A stretch of DNA of 64,000 nucleotides from Microbacterium sp. Root61 (GCF_001427525.1 NZ_LMGU01000001.1:1211788-1275787), one strand, 5' to 3'. Shown: positions 26,400 through 35,329, numbered from the stretch's first letter. Notes: generated by a model from the letters alone, not told the origin. Program-made: numbers and translations.

Positions 26400-26976
26400 A
26401 GCTGACTTCTTTCGTGCGAGTTTCCGGGCCAGCAAGGCTGATGGAAAGCAGAGTGCGCAGGCGGGCTTTCGCGCGTGAGAGGCGGGACTTCACGGTCCCA
26501 GAGGGCACTCCGAGAGCTTGAGCGGCCTCGCGCTCGGAGTACCCTTCGATCACGCAGAGCGTGACGATGCGTTGGTCGTTGGCGGAGAGCTGCGACAGCG
26601 CGCGCTCCACGTCGGTGTATCCCTGGTCAGTGGCGTGATCGGGCACGGGTTCGGGCGGAGGCAGGCGGGCGAGCGCCTCTCGGTATCGACGCACCCCACG
26701 GGTGAGGTTGCGGCTGGTGTTGGTCGCCGTCAGCAGGAGCCACGGCAGCATCGAGCCATCCACGAAGCGAACGCGGTCCCGATGGCGCCACGCTTCGAGA
26801 AAAGTGATCGCGACGACGTCCTCCGCATCTGCGAATGTCGGCGCGAGCCGCAGACTGTGCAGCTGTACACGGCGTCGGTGACGATCGAAGAGACGACCGA
26901 ACGCGTCACCGTCGCCCGCGATCGCCTTCTCCCACTCAACCTCGTCAACGGGCGCGGTCGGAGCGTTCATAACCAT
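26389..26976 (-). CDS. ECF-type RNA polymerase sigma factor
   Basis: About 195 residues. Region 2 reads AIAGDGDAFGRLFDRHRRRV and later FADAEDVVAITFLEAWRHRD; region 4 is LSANDQRIVTLCVIEGYSER with the HTH EAAQALGVPSGTVKSRLSRA. It is SigE/SigJ-like in size. The start is MVMNAPTAP at 26976 or 26970; the open frame runs back to 27111 but enters the P450 3' remnant on the other strand. The next gene, overlapping by 11 bp, encodes a membrane protein. Confidence 0.9.
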   Translation of the reverse strand: MVMNAPTAPVDEVEWEKAIAGDGDAFGRLFDRHRRRVQLHSLRLAPTFADAEDVVAITFLEAWRHRDRVRFVDGSMLPWLLLTATNTSRNLTRGVRRYREALARLPPPEPVPDHATDQGYTDVERALSQLSANDQRIVTLCVIEGYSEREAAQALGVPSGTVKSRLSRAKARLRTLLSISLAGPETRTKEVSYES

Positions 26977-27041
26977 TAGTGTCCGCTCGAGCGCAATCGG
27001 TTCCAACTCGAACGTGGAACCTGAGCGGATTGCGAAGGGGC

Positions 27042-27115
27042 AGTGGCTCCCCGTCTCGGGCAACACCGGACCGGTACGCTTCCCGATCAGGTTCGGTGGC
27101 GCGGCGACCATTTGA
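27042..27115 (+). pseudogene. 3'-end remnant of a cytochrome P450 gene
   Basis: On the plus strand the frame ends GQWLPVSGNTGPVRFPIRF then GGAATI-stop. The first 53 bases (27042-27094) match the 3' end of the intact P450 gene (45358-45410) at 51 of 53 positions. No other P450 portion is upstream. It lies between a minus-strand sigma factor promoter and the end of a minus-strand ABC operon, so it is a leftover, not a gene. Confidence 0.85.
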
Positions 27116-27144
27116 GCGGGTTGCTCGGACTTCCCTGACAGCTC

Positions 27145-27163
27145 CCGGCGTCAGTGGCGCCGG
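27145..27163. terminator. Possible terminator of the minus-strand ABC operon
   Basis: Inverted repeat CCGGCG / CGCCGG around a 7-nt loop, 25 bp beyond the stop of the last permease gene. It has no T-run, so the assignment is weak. Confidence 0.3.
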
Positions 27164-27187
27164 AATTGCCCGGGGCTAATCCCCTCC

Positions 27188-28126
27188 CTACTTCACGCTG
27201 CCCTGAGTGAGGCCGCCGACGAGCCACTTCTGGAGGAAGAGCGCAAGGAGATAGATCGGGATGAGCCCCGACAGGCTTGCGGCGGCCATCTGTCCGAACA
27301 TCACCTCGCGTCCGCCCTGCATGAGAGCGATCCCGACCGGAAGCGTCTGCGAGTTCACGCTCTGGGTCAGCAGCAGTGGAATGAGGAAGTCGTTGTAGAC
27401 AAGGATGAAGACGATGATCGACACGGCGACGATGCCCGGCGCGGTGAGCGGCAGGATGACGGACCACAGCGTGCGGAGCGGACCGCAGCCGTCGATCTGA
27501 GCGGCCTCGTCGACTTCGAACGGGATCGCCCGGAAGAACCCGTCGAGCAGCCAGACCGCGACCGGTGTGAGCAGCAGCCCCTCGACGATGCCGAGCCCGA
27601 CGACGGAGTCCATGAGCCCTGCGGTGCGCACCAGCACGAACAGCGGAATGATCGCCACGATAGGCGGCGCGACGTACGCCGACACGATGAGGCCGAGCGT
27701 CTGTTTTCCGCCCGCACGCAGGCGCGCCATCGCATAGTTCGCGGGGATCGCGATCAGGAGTGCGACCGCCACGGCGACGAGGGCGGCGCCGAAAGAATTG
27801 CGAAGGTAGGTGAGGATCGGCCAATTCTGAAATGCCGCGGTCCAGTTCTCGAAGGCGAGTCTGGAAGGCAGGATCCGGGTGGAAAGGATGTCGTCAGGGC
27901 TCTTGAATGACATTCCGACCATGTACAGAATCGGCAGCAGCGAGAGCAGGATCGCGACGATGATCACGATCCACTTGACGGTCGTGACGAGTGGGGATGG
28001 GCGCCCCGGCCGGGAGAGGTGAGATGTGCGGACCTGGACGGCGCGACGACGGCGAGCGCTGGGAACCACGAGGGTGCGCGTGCCGACCTCTTCGACCGGA
28101 CCCGATCCGCGAACGGTGAGCGACAT
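27188..28126 (-). CDS. CUT1 ABC sugar transporter permease, MalG type
   Basis: 312 residues. After a basic N-terminus come six membrane helices (first IVIIVAILLSLLPILYMVGM). The EAA loop that docks the ATPase is EVDEAAQIDGCGPLRTLWSV. It ends in the usual QKWLVGGLTQGSVK. Last gene of the eight-gene operon, 5 bp after its partner permease. AGGAAGG lies about 10 nt before the ATG at 28126. Confidence 0.93.
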   Translation of the reverse strand: MSLTVRGSGPVEEVGTRTLVVPSARRRRAVQVRTSHLSRPGRPSPLVTTVKWIVIIVAILLSLLPILYMVGMSFKSPDDILSTRILPSRLAFENWTAAFQNWPILTYLRNSFGAALVAVAVALLIAIPANYAMARLRAGGKQTLGLIVSAYVAPPIVAIIPLFVLVRTAGLMDSVVGLGIVEGLLLTPVAVWLLDGFFRAIPFEVDEAAQIDGCGPLRTLWSVILPLTAPGIVAVSIIVFILVYNDFLIPLLLTQSVNSQTLPVGIALMQGGREVMFGQMAAASLSGLIPIYLLALFLQKWLVGGLTQGSVK

Positions 28127-28131
28127 GGGTC

Positions 28132-29037
28132 TCAACCTTCCTTGTGCAGGCGCTGCCTGACGGCGTTGAGCGGCAGGATGACGATGGTGACCAGGACGAG
28201 GAACGCGATCGTCTGTGCTGCCGCGGCGCCGACATCGAACGTCTGCAGTCCTGTGCGGTAGATCTGATAGCTGCTCACCGTGGTGTCGAACCCGGGGCCA
28301 CCGCTGGTCATGATGAACACGAGGTCGAAGACCTTGAACGACACCACGAGCTTGAGCAGCAGCACCGTCAGCAGGCTCGGCAGCACGAGGGGGAACGTTA
28401 TGCGCCAGAACGTCTGCCACACCCCCGCCCCATCGACCTGCGAGGCCTCGTACACCTCGGTCGGCAGCGTCTGAAGCGCGGCGAACACGAGCAGCACGCA
28501 GAACGGCGTCCACTGCCAGGCGTCGACGACGATGAGTGAGATCATCGCCGCGGGGCTGGAGCCGAGGAAGAGGAACGGCTCCGAACCGGGTGAGACCGCC
28601 TGCCCGATGTTGTTGAGCAGACCTCCGGATGGCGCGAGCATGAGCTTCCAGATGACTCCTGCCATGACCGGCGGCGTCATGAGAGGCAGAAGGAGCAGCA
28701 CCCGGATGACGCGTCCTCCTTTGACGGCCGCGTCCATGGAGAGAGCGATGACAAGCCCTGCCACCAGCGCGATGAGCGCGGACGGAATGGCGAAGATCAG
28801 CGACCTGCCGAGGGACGGGATGGTGACCCCGTCCCCCAGCAGTGCGACGAAGTTGTCGAATCCCACCCATTCGGAGAAGGGACGCCCGAGCGACGACTCC
28901 GAGAAGGAGGCGGCGATGATGTACGCGAGCGGGTAGATCGCAATGACCGCGATGGCGATGACAGCCGGTGCGAGCAACAGACGACCTGTCCAGGGTGCGC
29001 GACGTTCGACGCGGTTCCTGGCTGCGATCTGCGACAT
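28132..29037 (-). CDS. CUT1 ABC sugar transporter permease, MalF type
   Basis: 301 residues, six helices starting LLLAPAVIAIAVIAIYPLAY, with the EAA loop EVYEASQVDGAGVWQTFWRI. The ATG at 29037 has AAAGGAA a few bases upstream. The gene follows the substrate-binding protein by 34 bp and pairs with the MalG-type permease. No ATPase gene accompanies it, as is usual where a shared MsmK-type ATPase serves several transporters. Confidence 0.93.
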   Translation of the reverse strand: MSQIAARNRVERRAPWTGRLLLAPAVIAIAVIAIYPLAYIIAASFSESSLGRPFSEWVGFDNFVALLGDGVTIPSLGRSLIFAIPSALIALVAGLVIALSMDAAVKGGRVIRVLLLLPLMTPPVMAGVIWKLMLAPSGGLLNNIGQAVSPGSEPFLFLGSSPAAMISLIVVDAWQWTPFCVLLVFAALQTLPTEVYEASQVDGAGVWQTFWRITFPLVLPSLLTVLLLKLVVSFKVFDLVFIMTSGGPGFDTTVSSYQIYRTGLQTFDVGAAAAQTIAFLVLVTIVILPLNAVRQRLHKEG

Positions 29038-29071
29038 GGGGTTCCTTTCCGAATGGGCGGGGCGAGAGCGG

Positions 29072-30397
29072 TCAGTCGACCATCGACTGCCAGGCATCCC
29101 ACGTCTGCTGCATTGCTTCTTCGGCCGTGAGGCTGCCCTGCAGCATGAGCGCCAGGTTGTCGCTCAGGGACTGGATCATCTCCGGCGCCTGCGGCGAGGT
29201 CGGCCACGACTGAGCGTTCGGCAGAACCTGCGCAGCGACCGCCGACACCTCGGGCGCGAACTCGATGTACGCAGGGCTTTCGAGGGTGGACGTACGGATC
29301 GGGTCGACACCCGATCCCGTCGTCGTGATGAGCTTCTCGTTCATCTCCTTCGACGATGCGAAGGCGACGAACTGCTTCGCGAGATCTTCGTCACTCGCGT
29401 TCGGGCTGATGCCCATCGCCCATCCGGCGTTCAACGCGCCCGACACCGAACCCTCGGGCCCGATCGGAAGCGGAGCGACTCCCCACCCGTCGACGATCTT
29501 CGACTGCGCCGGGTCCTGTGCAAAGACGCCGAGGTCGGTCCAGAACTCGATCATCCCCACCTTTCCCGCGAGGAACTGCGGCAGCGCCTGCTCGAAGCCG
29601 ATCTCGAGGGGGCTGGGCAGGGCGTACGGGGCTGCGTCGAGCATCGACTGAGCCGCCGCGACAGCCGCGTCGGTGTTCAGCTGCGGCATCCGCGGATCGA
29701 TCGGATCGGGCGACATCGTCGCGAGACGGTTGAAGAACGTCGAACCGATGTTGAACGCGCTCTTGGACCCGAGCAGCGCGTTGCCGTATACACCGTCGGA
29801 CTTCTCGGCCTCGGTGATCTTCTGGGAGACCGCGACGTACTCGTCCCATGTCGTGGGCACCTCGACGCCGTTCCGCTCGAAGATCGCCTTGTTGTAGAAC
29901 AGCACGTGGGTGTCGCCGTCGATCGGCAGACCGTACGTGGCGCCCTCGTACTGGGTGTATGGCCCGTAAACCGCCTCGATGAAGTCGGCGGAATCGATGT
30001 CCTTGTCGCCGTCGACCCACTCGGAGATGTCGGCGAGCGCACCGGACTCGGCGAGTGCGCCGACAGAGGTGTACCAGTACTGGATCACGTCGTAGTTGTT
30101 CGTACCCGACTGCGCGTCGAGGATCGCCTTCGTCTGGATCTGGTCGTAGGGCACGACCTCGACCTCGACCTCGACGCCGGTCTCGGCTTCGAAATCGGCT
30201 TCGAGGATCTTGCCGGCGCCTTCCTGCGGCGCCGCGATGAGCACCTTGAGGGTCTTGGCGCCATCGCCGCCGTCTGCCTCGCCCGATCCGCCGGCGCAGC
30301 CGGCGAGGACGAGACCGAGCGCCGAGGCGATCGCAACAGTAGTGGTGACGCGACGGGTGAGTCGGGCAGGGAATGAGGAGCGACGTTGCACACTCAT
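29072..30397 (-). CDS. ABC sugar transporter substrate-binding lipoprotein
   Basis: 441 residues, family 1 extracellular solute-binding protein. The signal peptide ends in a lipobox LVLAGCAGG, so the cysteine is lipid-modified. The mature part starts KTLKVLIAAPQEGAGKILEA and contains VIQYWYTSVGALAESGALAD and LPIDGDTHVLFYNKAIFERN. It delivers the substrate to the two downstream permeases. The substrate is unknown; the upstream kinase and aldolase suggest a short keto-sugar. Confidence 0.93.
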   Translation of the reverse strand: MSVQRRSSFPARLTRRVTTTVAIASALGLVLAGCAGGSGEADGGDGAKTLKVLIAAPQEGAGKILEADFEAETGVEVEVEVVPYDQIQTKAILDAQSGTNNYDVIQYWYTSVGALAESGALADISEWVDGDKDIDSADFIEAVYGPYTQYEGATYGLPIDGDTHVLFYNKAIFERNGVEVPTTWDEYVAVSQKITEAEKSDGVYGNALLGSKSAFNIGSTFFNRLATMSPDPIDPRMPQLNTDAAVAAAQSMLDAAPYALPSPLEIGFEQALPQFLAGKVGMIEFWTDLGVFAQDPAQSKIVDGWGVAPLPIGPEGSVSGALNAGWAMGISPNASDEDLAKQFVAFASSKEMNEKLITTTGSGVDPIRTSTLESPAYIEFAPEVSAVAAQVLPNAQSWPTSPQAPEMIQSLSDNLALMLQGSLTAEEAMQQTWDAWQSMVD

Positions 30398-30419
30398 GGG
30401 AGTGTCCTTTCGATTCGGG

Positions 30420-30794
30420 TCAGGAATGGGGTGTTGCGTCTGGAGTCCAGGGCATGTCGACTTTGTCGCCGTCGACCCAAGGGGTCTTGACGAAGACGGC
30501 CCGGAACGTGCGGTCGAACGGGTTGCGGACGTAGTGCTCTTCGTGCGGGTCCGCGTGCAGCACCTCGCCGACCGTGACGACCGCGCGCTTCTCGCGATCG
30601 ATCCAGATCTCGGCACTGCCTTCGATGACGACGAAAGACTCGGTGTGATGCTCGTGCAGGTGGTTGCCGAACTCGTCGCCCGGCCGCAGGACGACGACGC
30701 CGAATGCCGCGCCGTCCCCCTGTGACAGATACGCCGGGCCCCAGTCGCCGAACCGGAGTGCCGCGTCTGCGGTGCGCAGCACCTCGGCGCTCAC
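30420..30794 (-). CDS. Cupin-domain protein in lsrF-like operon
   Basis: 124 residues with one cupin barrel: motif 1 GDEFGNHLHEHHTESFVVIEG holds three metal histidines and a glutamate, and motif 2 is LHADPHEEHYVRNP. The metal site seems intact. Its GTG overlaps the stop of the LsrF-like gene by 4 bp (GTGA), so the two are coupled. It may be an isomerase or a sensor; an isomerase in place of the absent LsrG is an inference from position. Confidence 0.85.
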   Translation of the reverse strand: MSAEVLRTADAALRFGDWGPAYLSQGDGAAFGVVVLRPGDEFGNHLHEHHTESFVVIEGSAEIWIDREKRAVVTVGEVLHADPHEEHYVRNPFDRTFRAVFVKTPWVDGDKVDMPWTPDATPHS

Positions 30795-31681
30795 GCGGGC
30801 ACCTTCGCCTCGGCCGCCTCGCGGTAGAGCTCGTGCGCATCGGCCGGATCGAGATCGTCGTGGACGACGGCCCGCACGGCATGCATCATGGCGGTGGGGT
30901 TCGCGCTCTGGAAGATGTTGCGGCCCATGTCGACGCCGGCGGCACCGGCCCGGACAGCGTTGCTCGCCATCGTCAGGGCTTCGAGTTCGGGGAGCTTCTT
31001 TCCGCCCGCCATGATGACCGGGACGGGGCATCCTGCCACCACGTCCTCGAATCCTTCGTCGCAGTAGTAGGTCTTCACCAGCTGTGCGCCGAGTTCGGCG
31101 ATGATCCGCGTCGCGAGCCCGAGGTAGCGCGAATCGCGAGTCAGTTCCTTGCCGACAGCCGTCACTCCGAGAACCGGGATACCGACGCCATATCCGGCAT
31201 CCACGAGCGTGGTCAGATTGCGGATGCTGCGACTCTCGTGCTCGCCGCCGACGAAGACCTGCACGGCGACCGCGTCGGCGTTGATCCTCACGGCGTCCTC
31301 GATCGCCATCGCGGTGTACTCGTCGGAGAGCTCCTTCAGCACCGACGGTCCGCCAGACGCCCGCACGACAAGCCCCGCGCGGGTGGCCGGCGGGATGGAG
31401 GTGCGCAGCGAGCCGCGGGTGCACATCAGGGCGTCGGCGTAGTCGCCGAGGGGCGCGATGTTGAGATCGATGCGCTCGAGACCCGATGTCGGCCCCTGGA
31501 AGTAGCCGTGGTCGAACGCGAGCATCACGGTGCGTCCCGTGCGCGGGTCGAGGATGCGGGAGAGGCGATTCTGCATGCCCCAATCGAGGTTCGCCGCACC
31601 GCGGATGCTCTGCGTGAACTGCGCCGCAGGCACGTCGGGGTGGAAGTTCTTCGCTGCGGAGTTGCCTTCGAGGTCTGCCAT
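30791..31681 (-). CDS. LsrF-like aldolase/thiolase
   Basis: 296 residues, class I aldolase fold. It follows E. coli LsrF closely: LDWGMQNRLSRILDP, TVMLAFDHGYFQGPTSGLER, the Schiff-base lysine in LVKTYY (K203, the same number as in E. coli), PVPVIMAGGKKLPELEALTM and VDMGRNIFQ. LsrF transfers an acetyl group from 3-hydroxy-5-phosphooxypentane-2,4-dione (from AI-2) to CoA. The true substrate here is not proven. It sits between the kinase and cupin genes. Confidence 0.88.
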   Translation of the reverse strand: MADLEGNSAAKNFHPDVPAAQFTQSIRGAANLDWGMQNRLSRILDPRTGRTVMLAFDHGYFQGPTSGLERIDLNIAPLGDYADALMCTRGSLRTSIPPATRAGLVVRASGGPSVLKELSDEYTAMAIEDAVRINADAVAVQVFVGGEHESRSIRNLTTLVDAGYGVGIPVLGVTAVGKELTRDSRYLGLATRIIAELGAQLVKTYYCDEGFEDVVAGCPVPVIMAGGKKLPELEALTMASNAVRAGAAGVDMGRNIFQSANPTAMMHAVRAVVHDDLDPADAHELYREAAEAKVPA

Positions 31682-31705
31682 GGGATGTCTCCTTCGTCGG
31701 GTTCT

Positions 31706-33292
31706 TCAGCCGAGGTGATCGGCGGTCGTGGGTCGGGGTGCGAGGGGCCGTCGAGCGGCCCCGGGTGGAGTGAAAAGCGGAGGGAGATCGGGCCCCGAGA
31801 TCGAGACCACGTCGCGATACACCCGGTGCCACCTCGCGGTGATGGACCGGTACGCCTCGTGCTCTGCGGTGTCGGCCCGCACAACCCGGTCGGGCTCACC
31901 CATCGGCGGCAACGAGGCTCCGATGCCCTGTGCCGCCAGGCGGGCGGCACCGTACGACGTGGCCTCGGGAGCGGGGGTCACCCGCGTGTCGAGGCCGGTC
32001 ACTCCGGCGATGACGCGAGGCCACAGGGCTCCCGCGCTCGATCCGCCGGTGAAGGTCACCGCGCCTTCCGCCGCAGCACGTCCGCCCGTGAGCGCTCCGA
32101 GGATGTCGAGGTGCCCGGCAGCGACGATGGCGGCCGACTCCTCGATCGCCCGGATGAAGGCGCCTCGGGATGATCCCTTGGCATCGTTGATGTCGAAGCC
32201 GATGAATGAGGGCGCGGCCTGGTGCCAGGCATCCGCCTGCATCACACTCGCCATGGTCGCGACGATCCCGTTCGACCCCGGAGGCACCTCGGCGGCCCAT
32301 TCCTCCATAACGGAGAAGGCCGACGATCCGGTGAGCTGAGCGGTGGAGGCCGCATCCGGGCACATCGCGTCACGGAACCAGCGCATTGCGAGGCCGGAGA
32401 GGAAGCCGATCCCCTCCACCATCCAGGCATCCCGCTCGACGTGGCAGAGGGTGCGGAGCCGACGCTCCGGATCGATGATTGGCTCGGCGACGACAGCCGT
32501 GGTCTGCCAGAACGTTCCGGCGACGATCGTCGGTACGCCTTCGCGCGCCGCAATGCCGTGCAGAGCCAGTTGAGTGTCGGCACCGCCAGAGATCACAGGG
32601 GTTCCGACAGGGAGACCCGTCGCCGCCGCAGCCGCGCGCGTCACCGTGCCGATCTGCTGGCCCGACTCTACGACGGGGGGCAGGATGCCGGGGTCGACTC
32701 CGACGATCGCGGCGAGCTCCGGCGACCAGTTCCGCGCTCGGATGTCGAACAGCGCTGAGCTCGAGCCGCAGGTCGGCTCCGTGAAGAACCGACCGGTGAG
32801 GCGAGTGGTGACCCAGTCGCTGAGCATGCCGAGATGGCGGGCACGGGACAGGATCCCCGGCTCGTGGCGCGCGATCCAGCGCAGCCGTGCGGGGGCTGTG
32901 ATCGAGACCCAGTCGCCCGCTGTGCGGTAGATCTCATCAGCCGCACCCTCGGCGACGAGTTCGTCCGCCTCCGCCCGCGCACGACCATCGGTGTTCGGGC
33001 AGGCCCAGATCTCGGCGCCGCTCTCGTCGTAGAGCACGAAGCCTTCGCGCATGCTGGATGCCGCGACCGCCGCGACACGTCGACCGGCGAGCCGCTCGAC
33101 CACTTCCGAGACGGCCGAGGCGATCGCCACCCACCCCGATTCGGTGTCGAACGTCGTGCCACCGGGATGACCGGGGACAGCCGGATGCGACCATTCCCGA
33201 CCCGCTTGCGTGACGAGGCGGCCCTCGATGTCGAAGGCGAGCGCGCGAGCCGAGCCGGTGCCGGCGTCGATGGCGAGGAAGACGTCGCTCAT
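31706..33292 (-). CDS. FGGY kinase, LsrK-like (autoinducer-2 kinase type)
   Basis: 528 residues of the FGGY carbohydrate kinase fold. Phosphate-binding loop LAIDAGTGSARALAFD, SSMREGFVLYDESGAEIWAC (a stretch shared with E. coli LsrK), MRWFRDAMCPDA, HQAAPSFIGFD and the ATP-binding FTGGSSAG. In E. coli LsrK phosphorylates AI-2. The start ATG overlaps the dehydrogenase stop (ATGA). It precedes the LsrF-like gene, as expected for kinase then cleavage. Confidence 0.87.
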   Translation of the reverse strand: MSDVFLAIDAGTGSARALAFDIEGRLVTQAGREWSHPAVPGHPGGTTFDTESGWVAIASAVSEVVERLAGRRVAAVAASSMREGFVLYDESGAEIWACPNTDGRARAEADELVAEGAADEIYRTAGDWVSITAPARLRWIARHEPGILSRARHLGMLSDWVTTRLTGRFFTEPTCGSSSALFDIRARNWSPELAAIVGVDPGILPPVVESGQQIGTVTRAAAAATGLPVGTPVISGGADTQLALHGIAAREGVPTIVAGTFWQTTAVVAEPIIDPERRLRTLCHVERDAWMVEGIGFLSGLAMRWFRDAMCPDAASTAQLTGSSAFSVMEEWAAEVPPGSNGIVATMASVMQADAWHQAAPSFIGFDINDAKGSSRGAFIRAIEESAAIVAAGHLDILGALTGGRAAAEGAVTFTGGSSAGALWPRVIAGVTGLDTRVTPAPEATSYGAARLAAQGIGASLPPMGEPDRVVRADTAEHEAYRSITARWHRVYRDVVSISGPDLPPLFTPPGAARRPLAPRPTTADHLG

Positions 33293-34308
33293 CGCTCCCA
33301 CCGCAGGGGCTCGTCGGCGAGGAACGCCTGGATCTCGGATGCCAGCATGTCGGCACCCCGCGCGAGCGTCTCGAACGTCGCGCCGGCGAGATGCGGGGTG
33401 AGGATCAGATTCGGCTGCGCGACGAGCTCGCGCCACGGCCCATCGGGCTCGTTCACGTCCAGAGCGACGCCCGCCAGCTGTCCGCTGTCGAGTGCCTCGA
33501 GCATCGCCCGCTCGTCGACCAGCGACTCACGCGCCGTGTTGATCAGGAACGATCCGCGGGGCAGGCGAGCGATCTGCTCGGCTCCGATCATGTGACGGTT
33601 ATCGGCGGTCGCTCGGGCGTGGATGCTGAGCACGTCGCTCTGCGAGACGAGCTCGTCGAGGCCGGCGACGATGGTCGCGTCGGTGACGACGGATGCATCC
33701 ACGTACGGGTCGTACGCGAGGATCGTGGCGCCGAGGGCCCGCGCTCGCGCCGCGACGAGCCGTGCCACATTGCCGTAGCCGACGAGACCGAGGCGCAGGC
33801 CGCTGATCTCGCGACCGAACCAGCGCGCACCCTCGAACGTCGATTCGGCCAACGGTCGGCCGTCGGACACGCGATCGTCCACGTCGCGGAGCGAGGCCGG
33901 CACGTTTCGCACGAGCGAGATCAAGAAGCCGATCGTCAGGTCGGCGACCGCTTCGGCGTTCTTGCCCGGTGTCGTCGTCACGCGCACTCCGTGCTCACGG
34001 GCCGCGGCGAGGTCGACATTGACGGGGCCGCCACGCGCACAGCCGGCCAGGCGCAGTTCGGGCAGTCCTTCGATCACCGCTGCGGTGAACGGCGCGGCGT
34101 GGAACGCGACGATCTCGTAGCCCTGAGCGAGCCGCACGACCTCGGCGGGATCGCCCTCGAACTCGTGGATCGATGCCGTGTCCCAGGTCGGGTCGGCGAT
34201 CGTCATGGTGATCGCGTCTACCGCCAGTCCGCGCTGCTGGAAGGCGCGCTGGAAAACCTCTGCGCTCATGTAGCTGTCGCCGATGACGAGGATGCGGGGC
34301 TCGGTCAT
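33289..34308 (-). CDS. D-isomer-specific 2-hydroxyacid dehydrogenase
   Basis: 339 residues. NAD-binding motif LGLVGYGNVARLVAARA, catalytic arginine in INTARESLVDE, glutamate in LDVNEPDG and histidine in LTPHLAGAT. It should reduce or oxidise a 2-hydroxyacid or a related alpha-hydroxyketone with NAD(P). Second gene in the operon, with the kinase overlapping its end by 4 bp. The ATG at 34308 is preceded by GGAG. A role on a precursor of the LsrK-type substrate is an inference. Confidence 0.9.
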   Translation of the reverse strand: MTEPRILVIGDSYMSAEVFQRAFQQRGLAVDAITMTIADPTWDTASIHEFEGDPAEVVRLAQGYEIVAFHAAPFTAAVIEGLPELRLAGCARGGPVNVDLAAAREHGVRVTTTPGKNAEAVADLTIGFLISLVRNVPASLRDVDDRVSDGRPLAESTFEGARWFGREISGLRLGLVGYGNVARLVAARARALGATILAYDPYVDASVVTDATIVAGLDELVSQSDVLSIHARATADNRHMIGAEQIARLPRGSFLINTARESLVDERAMLEALDSGQLAGVALDVNEPDGPWRELVAQPNLILTPHLAGATFETLARGADMLASEIQAFLADEPLRWER

Positions 34309-34355
34309 GTGTGTGGTCTCCAGGAAGTCGACGGGGGTCGGATCGGTCGGTCGGG

Positions 34356-35198
34356 TCAACGGGGCGGGCGGGCATCAACACCGCGGGACGGGCGGAGCGT
34401 GGCCGGGTATCGTCCCGAGGCGGTCTCACTCGTCATGCCGGCCGCGTCGAATCCCGTGTCGACGCTCACCCGGAGACGATCGGTGCGCACGGAGGCACGG
34501 GAGAAGTCGATGGGGTCACCCACCTGGTCGTAGGCGACGGCCTCGACGACGACGATCGGATGCCCGGGCTCGACCTCAAGCAGTCCGGCCAGAGCCCGGT
34601 CGGCGGCGGCCGCCTCGATCGTGCGATGCATGCGCGCGATGCGGACTCCGGCGACCTTCGTGATGGCCGCATAGAGACTCGCCCGTGGGTCGCGCAGATC
34701 GGGAAGGACGCCGGCGAACCGCGTCGGCAGATAGTTGATGACGTGGACCGCGGTGCGGGAGCCGACCGCGCGAACCCGCTCGATGACGAATCCCTGTCCG
34801 TCGGGCGAGTCACGACCGACGACCGCGGCGGCCCATGAGGGCAGTGGCTCGATACCGGCACGGAGGATCACCGAGCTCAACGCGCTGCGGCCGTCCTCGC
34901 TGTACTCGCCCAGGAGGCTCGGTGCGGAGGGGAGCGTCCACGCCGACGGGCCCTGGGCCCGCTCGACGAAGGCGCCCTTGCCCTGCTGCCGCGAGATGAT
35001 GCCGGCGCTCTCGAGTCGCGAGAGGGCATCCCGCACCGACGTGCGGGAAGCCGAGAAGTGCGCGCACAGCTCGCTCTCGCTCGGCAGGCGGTCTCCGGGC
35101 GACCAGGTGCCGTCTGCGATCCGCGATTCGACGGCTCGCATGATCTGGAACCAAATCGGCGCAGTCGACTCGCGGTCGAGTTGAGGGAGCAAAAGCAT
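34356..35198 (-). CDS. GntR family regulator of the lsr-like operon
   Basis: 280 residues. N-terminal winged HTH LPSESELCAHFSASRTSVRD then ALSRLESAGIISRQQGKGAF, and a UTRA ligand domain (VIERVRAVGSRTAVHVINYL, PIVVVEAVAYDQVGDPIDFS). First gene of the minus-strand operon, so probably self-regulating. Two ATGs occur; 35198 is chosen because GAGGTGG is 6-7 nt before it and too close to 35204. Confidence 0.9.
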   Translation of the reverse strand: MLLLPQLDRESTAPIWFQIMRAVESRIADGTWSPGDRLPSESELCAHFSASRTSVRDALSRLESAGIISRQQGKGAFVERAQGPSAWTLPSAPSLLGEYSEDGRSALSSVILRAGIEPLPSWAAAVVGRDSPDGQGFVIERVRAVGSRTAVHVINYLPTRFAGVLPDLRDPRASLYAAITKVAGVRIARMHRTIEAAAADRALAGLLEVEPGHPIVVVEAVAYDQVGDPIDFSRASVRTDRLRVSVDTGFDAAGMTSETASGRYPATLRPSRGVDARPPR

Positions 35199-35269
35199 GG
35201 ACATCCACCTCTTCGATGAGCGGGTGCAGAGACCTTGTGGGTCGTGTTCACCGAAGCGGCTTCGCTCGG

Positions 35270-35302
35270 CATGTATCTATCTTGAGTGGCCAACATGTAT
35301 CT
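35270..35302 (-). promoter_or_regulatory. Direct repeat AGATACATG (x2), likely operator
   Basis: CATGTATCT on the plus strand (35270-35278 and 35294-35302), 24 bp apart. On the minus strand the two AGATACATG copies lie at and just downstream of the -10 of the lsr-like operon promoter, about 70-105 bp before the GntR start. This fits an operator pair for that GntR protein. Confidence 0.5.
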
Positions 35303-35323
35303 CATATAGAGACAAGTGAACAA
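35295..35323 (-). promoter_or_regulatory. Promoter of the minus-strand lsr-like operon
   Basis: Minus-strand TTGTTC (35318-35323) and ATACAT (35295-35300) are separated by exactly 17 nt in an AT-rich stretch. The leader to the GntR ATG would be about 90 nt. Confidence 0.5.
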
Positions 35324-35329
35324 TTCCTG

